Positions 1-5,147 of a stretch of 6,885 nucleotides of DNA are shown here, in pieces. The notes under the pieces were generated by a model, which worked only from the letters and a program-made list of their open reading frames with translations, made no database searches and had not been told where the DNA came from. Origin of the DNA: Planctomycetales bacterium (GTDB taxonomy: Bacteria; Planctomycetota; Planctomycetia; Pirellulales; Thermoguttaceae); assembly GCA_007122045.1 (NCBI GenBank), contig SKJM01000619.1, positions 1 through 6,885 of the forward strand, written 5' to 3'. The translations under genes were made by a program, and so were the position numbers. Every line of letters starts with the position of its first letter. Position 1 is the stretch's first letter.

Positions 1-284
1 GGCTCGGCTTGGTAGGTCAACAGCCAAGTGGCCTCGGGCAAGAATCCTTGCTTCTTGCGGATTTCCTTCATCAGGCGCCGGCACCCTTCCAACTCGCCGA
101 GGCACGGGAAGACGTTCGCGTCGAGTTCGTCGCGGAAGCACAGGTATTTCGCCTTCGCGCAGGCGTCCAGCAGCGAGTCGTCCCAGGCGAGGAACCGATA
201 CCCGGGCCGCAGCGGCGGGGGCGCCAGGTCCCGGCCGCTCAGGTCGATTTCCATGCGGTATCGTTTGAAGTAGGTCAGGTTCAT
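1..284 (-). CDS. GNAT-like N-acetyltransferase, N-terminal part (runs off left edge)
   Basis: Reading the minus strand from the ATG at 284-282 gives 94 uninterrupted codons to the window edge, beginning MNLTYFKRYRMEIDLSGRDL and continuing through YRFLAWDDSLL, KYLCFRDELDANVFPCLG and CRRLMKEIRKKQGFLPEATWLL. I recognise this as the N-terminus of a GNAT-family acetyltransferase group common in planctomycetes; this is recall, not an alignment. The acetyl-CoA-binding loop lies further downstream, outside the window, so the catalytic fold itself is not seen and the substrate is unknown. The start is supported by GGGAG at 292-288, only 3 bases before the ATG, and by an in-frame fit to the family's usual N-terminus. 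The neighbouring ATG at 294-292 is in another frame. The gene diverges from hom, with a 342-base gap between them. No signal peptide or membrane segment is visible. It is probably a cytoplasmic enzyme unrelated to the amino acid genes. Alternative: a hypothetical protein with no GNAT activity. Confidence 0.7.
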   Translation of the reverse strand, partial: MNLTYFKRYRMEIDLSGRDLAPPPLRPGYRFLAWDDSLLDACAKAKYLCFRDELDANVFPCLGELEGCRRLMKEIRKKQGFLPEATWLLTYQAE

Positions 285-292
285 ACGCTCCC

Positions 293-325
293 ATTATGCA
301 TCGGCCTGAGAAACCTGCAATGATA
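293..325 (-). promoter_or_regulatory. Weak promoter candidates for the acetyltransferase
   Basis: Reading the minus strand, TTGCAG (320-315) is followed after 16 bases by CATAAT (298-293), which matches TATAAT at 5 of 6 positions. Initiation from it would fall almost on the ATG and give a leaderless message, which sits badly with the GGGAG at 292-288. A second -10-like element, TATCAT at 325-320, would leave a leader of about 30 bases but has no good -35. Neither is convincing alone. Confidence 0.22.
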
Positions 326-331
326 AGCAGA

Positions 332-397
332 CCGTCGGTGGAGTCCCGGCTCGGGCCGGCAACAGAAAGCCGCCTAAAGGCGGTACTCCCACAGCGG
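332..397. repeat. Branched imperfect palindrome, REP-like intergenic element
   Basis: An outer stem, CCG(332-334)/CGG(395-397) plus GTGGAGT(338-344)/ACTCCCAC(385-392, one bulged C), encloses two adjacent hairpins. These are CCGGC-TCGG-GCCGG at 346-359 and CCGCC-TAAA-GGCGG at 370-383. The result is a three-way-junction fold drawn from one strand. From memory, GCCGCCTAAAGGCGGTACTCC-like strings are dispersed in planctomycete intergenic regions, which would make this one copy of a repeat family, but only one copy lies in this window. There is no T-tract, so it is not a standard terminator. It lies upstream of the best hom promoter candidate. Confidence 0.5.
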
Positions 398-410
398 TAA
401 TCCGGCAGTC

Positions 411-438
411 GTCACATGCCGATGGGGTGTGCCATAAT
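411..438 (+). promoter_or_regulatory. Secondary promoter candidate upstream of hom
   Basis: GTCACA (411-416) and CATAAT (433-438) are separated by 16 bases. The -10 matches consensus at 5 of 6 positions and the -35 at 4 of 6. It would give a leader of roughly 180 bases to hom. It is weaker overall than the candidate at 468-497. Confidence 0.25.
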
Positions 439-467
439 AGCGTACGGCCACCGCGCGCCCCCGCCGC

Positions 468-497
468 TTGACGTTCCCGGCATTGAACCTCTACGAT
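468..497 (+). promoter_or_regulatory. Probable sigma70-type promoter of the hom operon
   Basis: TTGACG (468-473, 5 of 6 to TTGACA) is followed after 18 bases by TACGAT (492-497, 4 of 6 to TATAAT). It is the best-matching pair in the divergent region. Transcription would begin near 504 and leave an untranslated leader of about 120 bases before the hom ATG. This is a motif reading only. Confidence 0.45.
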
Positions 498-567
498 ATG
501 CGCGCTTGCTGCAATTGAGCACGGGGCGCGAATGGGGAGGGCATGCTCCGCTAGAGAACCAGAGAAA

Positions 568-590
568 GCGGGTTCGCCGGGGCGGCCCGC
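568..590 (+). promoter_or_regulatory. GC-rich hairpin in the hom leader
   Basis: GCGGG (568-572) pairs with CCCGC (586-590). An inner CGC(575-577)/GCG(582-584) stem closes the loop CGGG. The hairpin ends 36 bases before the hom start codon. No run of Ts follows, and I see no leader peptide rich in threonine or isoleucine codons, so classical attenuation is not supported. It may affect translation initiation or RNA stability, or be a by-product of GC content. Confidence 0.25.
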
Positions 591-626
591 TGTCAGTAGA
601 CGAAACCGCAGAACGGAAATTGCACA

Positions 627-1928
627 ATGGACGTTGCCAAAGTTGCCCTGGTGGGGTTTGGAACAATCGGTTCCGGCGTCGCCCGACTACTGTTGGAACA
701 CCCCGAGCGAATCGCCCGCCGGGCGGGCCGACCCATCCAACTCGTCCGCGTGGTCGATCCCGACCTGCGCCGCGCCCGAAACGTAACCCTTCCAGGGGGA
801 ATGCTCACCGCCGACCTCGAAAGCGTTCTGGCCGATCGCGAAATCACGGCGGTCGTGCAGCTCATTGGCGGCCTGGAGCCGGAGCGGTCGATCATGCTGC
901 GGGTGCTGGAGTCGGGCAAGGACGTGATCACCGCCAACAAGGCCCTGCTGGCCGAGCACGGGGCGGAACTGTTCGATCGGGCCCGAGAGTTAGGACGATC
1001 CATCGCCTTCGAGGCGGCCGTCGCCGGCGGCATTCCCATCATTGCGGCCATCAGCGAGTGCCTGACGGCCAACCAAATTCAGTCCATTCGGGGCATTCTC
1101 AACGGTACGAGCAACTTCATCTTGACCGAAATGGAGCGGCGGGGCTCATCGTATGCCGACAGCGTGGCCGAGGCGCAGCGGCGGGGCTACGCCGAGGCCG
1201 ACCCCACCCTCGACGTCGACGGCACCGACGCCGCGCAGAAGCTGGCCATCCTGGCCCACCTGGCCTTCGGGACCCGCGTCGACTGGCACGACATCCCCCG
1301 CACGGGCATCGACGTGGTCGAACTGGCCGACATCCGCTACGCGACCGAGTTGGGCTACCACGTGAAGCTGCTCGCCACGGCCGAGCTGGGCGGCGACGGG
1401 TTGCAACTGCACGTCTCGCCCACCCTCGTCGGCCAGGGCACCCCCTTGGCCGAAGTCCGCGGCGCGTTCAACGCCGTCCGCGTGGTGGGCGACGCCGTCG
1501 GACCGGTCTTTTTCCACGGGCAGGGGGCCGGGCAAATGCCCACCGCTTCCGCCGTCGTCGCCGACCTGATCGACACCGTCGTCGGCCGCATGGCCATCAC
1601 CTTCCGAACGCTCGGGCTCTGGGCCGCCGGTTCCGAAACGACCGTCGCCATGAGCGATCCCGCGAGGGTTCCCGGGCGGTACTACTTGCGATTCCACGTG
1701 AACGACCGGCCGGGCGTGCTCGCTGAAATCGCCGGTATTCTCGGCTCGAACCGAATATCCATCGCCTCGGTGATCCAGCACGAGGCCGCCGAGGAGGGCG
1801 ACCGGCTTGTACCGCTGGTCATCATGACGCACTCCGCCCCCGAAGGCGCCCTGCGCACGGCCATGCAGGCCATCGATCGCTTGCCATGCGTCCACGCCGG
1901 CAGCGTACGCATGCGGGTGCGCGACTGA
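627..1928 (+). CDS. hom: Homoserine dehydrogenase with C-terminal ACT domain
   Basis: This enzyme reduces aspartate 4-semialdehyde to L-homoserine with NAD(P)H in the cytoplasm, at the branch of the aspartate family towards threonine and methionine. The 433 residues match the usual Hom length. An N-terminal Rossmann domain has GFGTIGSG at 10-17, and ANKALL (103-108) carries the conserved lysine K105. The catalytic and dimer domain shows EAAVAGGIPII (129-139), GILNGTSNFIL (156-166) and the family signature GYAEADPTLDVDGTDAAQKL (187-206). By family analogy D201 and K205 are the catalytic aspartate and lysine. An ACT domain fills about 352-433 (YYLRFHVNDRPGVLAEIAGIL) and is the likely threonine-sensing part. 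A stop codon at 597-599 is in frame and no other start lies between it and 627, so the ATG is secure. The ribosome site is weak: only GGA, about 9 bases upstream. The next gene begins 9 bases after this one ends. NAD versus NADP preference cannot be read safely. Confidence 0.97.
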   Translation: MDVAKVALVGFGTIGSGVARLLLEHPERIARRAGRPIQLVRVVDPDLRRARNVTLPGGMLTADLESVLADREITAVVQLIGGLEPERSIMLRVLESGKDVITANKALLAEHGAELFDRARELGRSIAFEAAVAGGIPIIAAISECLTANQIQSIRGILNGTSNFILTEMERRGSSYADSVAEAQRRGYAEADPTLDVDGTDAAQKLAILAHLAFGTRVDWHDIPRTGIDVVELADIRYATELGYHVKLLATAELGGDGLQLHVSPTLVGQGTPLAEVRGAFNAVRVVGDAVGPVFFHGQGAGQMPTASAVVADLIDTVVGRMAITFRTLGLWAAGSETTVAMSDPARVPGRYYLRFHVNDRPGVLAEIAGILGSNRISIASVIQHEAAEEGDRLVPLVIMTHSAPEGALRTAMQAIDRLPCVHAGSVRMRVRD

Positions 1929-1937
1929 GGACCCACC

Positions 1938-3155
1938 ATGAAATACGCCATCATCATCCCCGACGGATGCGCCGACGAGCCGCAGGACGCCCTCGAGGGG
2001 CGTACGCCCCTCGAGGCGGCCGACGTGCCGGCCATGGACGCCGTCGCGGCCGAGGGCATCGTGGGCCGCGCGATGAACGTGCCCGACGACCTGCCGGCCG
2101 GCTCCGACGTGGCCAACCTCAGCCTCCTGGGCTACAACCCGCGCGAGCATTACACCGGCCGCGCCCCCCTCGAGGCCGCCGCCCAGTGCATCGAACTGGG
2201 GGCCGACGACTGGGCCGTCCGCTGCAACCTGGTGACCATCGAGCGGCAGGTCATGCGAGACTTCACCGCCGGTCATATTGCCAGCGACGAGGCCGCGGCG
2301 CTGCTTCGCGCACTGCAGGAGCGGCTGGGCGACGGACGGTTCGAGTTCCACCCCGGCGTCAGCTACCGCAACCTGCTCGTCGTGCGAGGGGCGAACCAGC
2401 CGGCCCCCTTCTCCACCGACACGCGAACCACCCCCCCGCACGACCTGACCGACAAGCCGGTGCTCGACGCCTATCCGCGCGGGCCGGGCAGCGATCTGCT
2501 CAGCCAGCTTATGAGTGATTCGGTGGAGGTGTTCGCCGGCCACGAGGTCAACGTCCGGCGGGTGGCCAGGGGTGAGCTTCCGGCCACGAACATCTGGCTG
2601 TGGGGGCTGGGGCAGATTCCCCGGCTTGTGCCGTTCGCCGAGTGCTACGGCCGCCGCGGCGCGATGATCACGGCCGTCGACCTGCTCCGGGGGCTGGCCG
2701 TCCTGTTCGGCTGGCGCCGCATCGACGTGCCCGGCGCCACCGGCTACACCGACACCGATTACGCCGCGAAGGGGCGATACGCCGTCGAGGCCCTCGGCGA
2801 TCCGGCCATCGACCTGGTTTGCGTCCACGTCGAGGCGACCGACGAGGCCTCGCACGAGGGCGACGCGGCGGCCAAGGTCCGCGCCCTGGAGGAAATCAGC
2901 CGGCATATCGTCGGCCCGGTGCACGAGGCGCTGCGGGCGATGGGAGAGTACCGAATCCTGGTTTCGCCCGACCACCCCACCTTCCTCCGCACCAAGACCC
3001 ACGAGCACGGCCACGTACCCTTTGCCATGGCCGGCACGGGCATCGTCCCCGATGCGACGGCCGTGTACGACGATCCGACGGCCGCGGCATCGCCTCGAAC
3101 GTTCGAGGAAGGCTGGCGTCTGATGCCGTTTTTCCTGGGAGAGCAGGCGCCGTGA
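1938..3155 (+). CDS. apgM: ApgM-family protein; probable alternative homoserine kinase
   Basis: This 405-residue protein belongs to the cofactor-independent phosphoglycerate mutase branch of the alkaline phosphatase superfamily. Metal and active-site signatures are present: IIIPDG with D9 near the N-terminus, PAGSDVANLSLLGYNP (53-68) with candidate catalytic S56, RCNLVT (95-100), HVEATDEASHEGD (297-309) with D302 and H306, SPDHPT (343-348) with D345 and H346, and THEHGHVPF (354-362). The archaeal ApgM enzymes interconvert 2- and 3-phosphoglycerate. A related bacterial set is described as 'proposed homoserine kinase' (TIGR02535) because it sits beside threonine genes. Here it follows hom by 9 bases and precedes lysC, and no classical GHMP-type ThrB is seen, so I infer that it phosphorylates homoserine. 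A glycolytic mutase role remains possible. GAGGA overlapping the hom stop (1927-1931) is a good ribosome site and suggests translational coupling. No frameshift or truncation is visible. Codons 18-27 contain a perfect palindrome. Confidence 0.9.
   Translation: MKYAIIIPDGCADEPQDALEGRTPLEAADVPAMDAVAAEGIVGRAMNVPDDLPAGSDVANLSLLGYNPREHYTGRAPLEAAAQCIELGADDWAVRCNLVTIERQVMRDFTAGHIASDEAAALLRALQERLGDGRFEFHPGVSYRNLLVVRGANQPAPFSTDTRTTPPHDLTDKPVLDAYPRGPGSDLLSQLMSDSVEVFAGHEVNVRRVARGELPATNIWLWGLGQIPRLVPFAECYGRRGAMITAVDLLRGLAVLFGWRRIDVPGATGYTDTDYAAKGRYAVEALGDPAIDLVCVHVEATDEASHEGDAAAKVRALEEISRHIVGPVHEALRAMGEYRILVSPDHPTFLRTKTHEHGHVPFAMAGTGIVPDATAVYDDPTAAASPRTFEEGWRLMPFFLGEQAP
1991..2016. repeat. Perfect 26-bp palindrome inside the apgM coding region
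   Basis: Each arm is 13 bases (CCTCGAGGGGCGT and its exact reverse complement) with no spacer. In RNA it would form an 11-bp stem with a GUAC loop. It encodes most of A18-LEGRTPLE-A27, a conserved motif of the family, so protein constraint explains part of it. The codon choice completes the symmetry. It lies about 50 bases after the apgM start codon. Confidence 0.85.
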
Positions 3156-3175
3156 CAGAATAGCGTGACCGGATT

Positions 3176-3231
3176 GTAGGATGGACATTCTTGTCCGTCG
3201 CGGTTTTGACGGGCTGGAAAGCCCATCCTAC
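3176..3231. repeat. Cloverleaf-shaped palindromic element (REP-like)
   Basis: A 7-bp outer stem, GTAGGAT (3176-3182) with ATCCTAC (3225-3231), encloses three arms. These are GGACA-TTCT-TGTCC (3183-3196), GTC-GCGGTTTT-GAC (3197-3210) and GGGCT-GGAA-AGCCC (3211-3224). The arms abut with no unpaired base at the four-way junction. The outer stem can alternatively extend by two pairs at the expense of arms one and three. From memory, elements beginning GTAGGATGG and ending CCATCCTAC are dispersed in planctomycetes and some proteobacteria and resemble RAYT-associated REP sequences. No transposase lies in the window. It starts 21 bases after the apgM stop. Confidence 0.65.
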
Positions 3232-3287
3232 TCGCAGAATCGCATACGTTGTCTTGGCACAGGGCCCAGCAACCAACGTAACAATCG

Positions 3288-3315
3288 CCCCGGGCGACCC
3301 GGGGGCATTTCCCCT
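3288..3315 (+). promoter_or_regulatory. Overlapping GC hairpins in the lysC leader
   Basis: CCCCGGG (3288-3294) pairs with CCCGGGG (3298-3304) across a CGA loop. The same G run (3301-3305) can instead pair with CCCCT (3311-3315) across CATTT. The two stems exclude each other. The second ends 29 bases before the lysC ATG. No T-tract follows, so an intrinsic terminator is not supported. A structural switch is possible but unproven. Confidence 0.3.
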
Positions 3316-3344
3316 ATCACCCCAGAACCGTAGAAACTCGTTCC

Positions 3345-5123
3345 ATGTCCATCATCGTGCAAAAGTTCGGCGGCACCAGTGTGGCCGACAGTTCCAAGAT
3401 CCTCGCCGCGGCGCGCCAGGCGATCCTCACCCAAATGGAAGGCCATCAGGTCGTCATGGTGGTCAGCGCCATGGGCAAGAACACCGACGCCCTGGTCGCC
3501 CTGGCCAAGGAAATTACCGACGAGCCGCCGGCCCGCGAAATGGACATGCTCCTGTCCACCGGCGAGCAGGTGAGCGTGGCCCTGATGGCCATGGCCATCC
3601 ACGCGCTGGGACACGAGGCCATCAGCCTGACCGGCGCGCAAATCGGCATCATGACCGACAGCACGCACACGAAAGCCCGCATCCAATCCATCTCGTCCGA
3701 CCGGATGCGCGAGGCGCTCGACGCCGGGAAGATCGTCATTGCGGCCGGTTTCCAGGGGGTCGATCAGTCGGCCAACATCACCACGCTCGGGCGCGGCGGC
3801 AGCGACACGACGGCCGTGGCGCTGGCGGCGGTCCTCCAGGCCGAGGCGTGTGAAATCTACACCGACGTCGACGGTGTTTACACGACCGATCCGCGCCTGG
3901 TGCCCGAGGCCCGGCGCGTCGAACGCATCAGCTACGACGAGATGCTCGAGCTGAGCAGCGCGGGGGCGGGCGTGATGCACAACCGGGCCATCGAGTTCGC
4001 CAAGCGGTTCCACGTGCCGGTGCACGTGCGGAGCAGCTTCAGCGACAGGCCGGGCACGATGATTGCCGCGGAAGTCGAATCGCCGCACCAGGCCGTGTGC
4101 GGATGCGCCAAGGTGAAGGAGGAGGCCCGAGTGACCGTGCTCGGCGTGCCCGACCGCCCCGGCGCCGCGCTGGCGGTGTTTTCGAAAATCGCCGCGAAGA
4201 ACGTCGCCATGGACATGATCGTGCAGAACGTGGCCGCCAATGGGTGCGCGGACATTTCGTTCACCGTCTTCCGCGACGATCTGCCGGCCACGCTGAAGGC
4301 CGTCGAGGAGGCCGTGGCGGAAATCGGCGCCGAGGGCGTCAGCTACGACGAGGACGCTTCGAAGGTGTCGGCCGTCGGGCTGGGCATGGCCGAGCAGGCG
4401 GGCGTGGCCCGGCGGATGTTCCGCGCCCTGGCCGAGCGGAGCATCAACATCCAGATGATTTCCACCAGCGAGATCAAAATTTCCGTGCTCGTGGGCCGGG
4501 AAGGGTCGCTCGAAGCCCTGCGCACCGTCCACGAAACCTTCGCGCTCGACAAGGAACCGGAACCCGCCGCCGACCTGCCGGCCGTCGGCCCCGCCGTGGC
4601 CGGCGGCCGCGACGCTGCCGAGGTGGCCGCCCGCATGGAACGCATGGAGGAGATGGTCATCGACGACATCGCGCTGGACGCCTCGCAGGCGCGGGTGACG
4701 GTGGTCGGGCTGCCGGACTCGCCCGGGCTGGCCGCCCAGGTATTCGACCGCATCGCCGAGGCGGGCATCAACGTCGACATGATCGTTCAGAGCACGGAGC
4801 GCGAGGGCCGCGCGAGCATCACGTTCAGCATCCCCCGCAGCGACTTGCAGCAGGCGCTGAAGGTGACCACCGACCTGTCGAAGGCGTTGGGCTGCCCGCC
4901 GCCCACCTCGGCGCCCGAGGTGGCGAAGCTGTCGGTGTTCGGCATTGGGATGCGCAGCCACACCCGCGTGGCCCACCGCGTGTTCCAGTGCCTGGCCCGG
5001 GCGGGGATCAACGTCGAGATGATCAGCACCAGCGAAGTTCGGCTGAACGTGGTGGTCGACGCCGCCCGGGGCGAGAAGGCCCTCGCCGCGCTCGAAGCCG
5101 AGTTCGCCGACGTGCGGCTGTAA
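3345..5123 (+). CDS. lysC: Aspartate kinase with four ACT domains
   Basis: Aspartate kinase phosphorylates L-aspartate with ATP, the committed step to lysine, threonine, methionine and diaminopimelate. The kinase domain covers about 1-240, with KFGGTSV (7-13), MDMLLSTGEQVS (66-77), TLGRGGSDTTAVAL (147-160), IYTDVDGVYTTDPR (171-184) and SSAGAGVMH (204-212). At 592 residues it is far longer than the usual 400 or so, because the ACT pair is duplicated: ACT1 about 260-335, ACT2 340-403, a proline/alanine-rich linker about 404-440, ACT3 445-520 and ACT4 525-592. Repeat pairs are plain: VPDRPGAALAVF with LPDSPGLAAQVF, MDMIVQ with VDMIVQ, and QMISTSEIKISVLV with EMISTSEVRLNVVV. Four-ACT aspartokinases are known from cyanobacteria such as Synechocystis, where lysine and threonine act as effectors; similar control is inferred here. 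The start gives the canonical N-terminus and no in-frame alternative lies just upstream. No Shine-Dalgarno sequence is seen. Confidence 0.97.
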   Translation: MSIIVQKFGGTSVADSSKILAAARQAILTQMEGHQVVMVVSAMGKNTDALVALAKEITDEPPAREMDMLLSTGEQVSVALMAMAIHALGHEAISLTGAQIGIMTDSTHTKARIQSISSDRMREALDAGKIVIAAGFQGVDQSANITTLGRGGSDTTAVALAAVLQAEACEIYTDVDGVYTTDPRLVPEARRVERISYDEMLELSSAGAGVMHNRAIEFAKRFHVPVHVRSSFSDRPGTMIAAEVESPHQAVCGCAKVKEEARVTVLGVPDRPGAALAVFSKIAAKNVAMDMIVQNVAANGCADISFTVFRDDLPATLKAVEEAVAEIGAEGVSYDEDASKVSAVGLGMAEQAGVARRMFRALAERSINIQMISTSEIKISVLVGREGSLEALRTVHETFALDKEPEPAADLPAVGPAVAGGRDAAEVAARMERMEEMVIDDIALDASQARVTVVGLPDSPGLAAQVFDRIAEAGINVDMIVQSTEREGRASITFSIPRSDLQQALKVTTDLSKALGCPPPTSAPEVAKLSVFGIGMRSHTRVAHRVFQCLARAGINVEMISTSEVRLNVVVDAARGEKALAALEAEFADVRL

Positions 5124-5130
5124 GCCGGCC

Positions 5131-5147
5131 GCGTGTGGTCAACACGC
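5131..5147. terminator. Hairpin between convergent lysC and reductase genes
   Basis: GCGTGT (5131-5136) pairs with ACACGC (5142-5147) across the five-base loop GGTCA. It begins 8 bases after the lysC stop and overlaps the last codon and stop of the opposing gene. No T-run follows in either direction, so it is at best a weak or factor-assisted bidirectional terminator. Confidence 0.3.

Larger units (their letters stand above)
285..626. other. Divergent intergenic region between the acetyltransferase and hom
   Basis: This 342-base non-coding stretch separates two divergent start codons. It holds a branched palindrome (332-397), promoter-like elements on both strands and a GC hairpin close to hom; these are listed separately. 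An open frame crosses it on the plus strand from 416, but that frame runs on through hom in the wrong phase and has the arginine/histidine/glycine-rich composition of a shadow frame. No tRNA, riboswitch core or T-box element is recognisable. Confidence 0.7.
3156..3344. other. apgM-lysC intergenic region
   Basis: This 189-base gap holds a cloverleaf-like palindrome and a GC hairpin pair, both listed separately. I see no convincing promoter: TTGGCA at 3254-3259 and TAACAA at 3279-3284 are 19 bases apart, which is too far. It is therefore unclear whether lysC is read through from hom-apgM or has its own start. The long plus-strand frame beginning at 3191 is a shadow of lysC. Confidence 0.6.

Noticed and set aside
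416..1726. A 436-codon plus-strand frame overlapping hom
   Set aside because: It is an out-of-phase shadow of hom with extreme arginine content. The hom frame has the full family signature.
1146..3188. A 680-codon open frame on the minus strand across hom and apgM
   Set aside because: It is antisense to two clearly recognised genes and stays open only because of the GC-rich codon pattern. Its translation is rich in G, R, V and H with no recognisable domain.
3176..3231. tRNA gene, suggested by the cloverleaf fold
   Set aside because: At 56 bases it is too short. It lacks the GGTTCRA T-arm consensus, a proper 7-base anticodon loop and a variable region.
3254..3285. Separate lysC promoter (TTGGCA ... 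TAACAA)
   Set aside because: The spacing of 19 bases is outside the usual range and the -10 is poor.
3156..3344. Lysine riboswitch upstream of lysC
   Set aside because: The gap is barely long enough, part of it is the palindromic repeat, and none of the conserved L-box core motifs are visible.
3191..3853. A plus-strand frame starting inside the cloverleaf repeat and running into lysC
   Set aside because: It overlaps the kinase domain of lysC out of phase and has low-complexity R/G/H composition.
4059..4061. Internal start at M239 of lysC, the position comparable to the Bacillus regulatory subunit start
   Set aside because: No ribosome-site-like sequence lies at a suitable distance. The ATG at 4635 is better supported.
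3228..4976. A 582-codon open frame on the minus strand opposite lysC
   Set aside because: Same reason: it mirrors lysC codons, has a histidine/arginine/glycine-heavy composition, and shows no motif.
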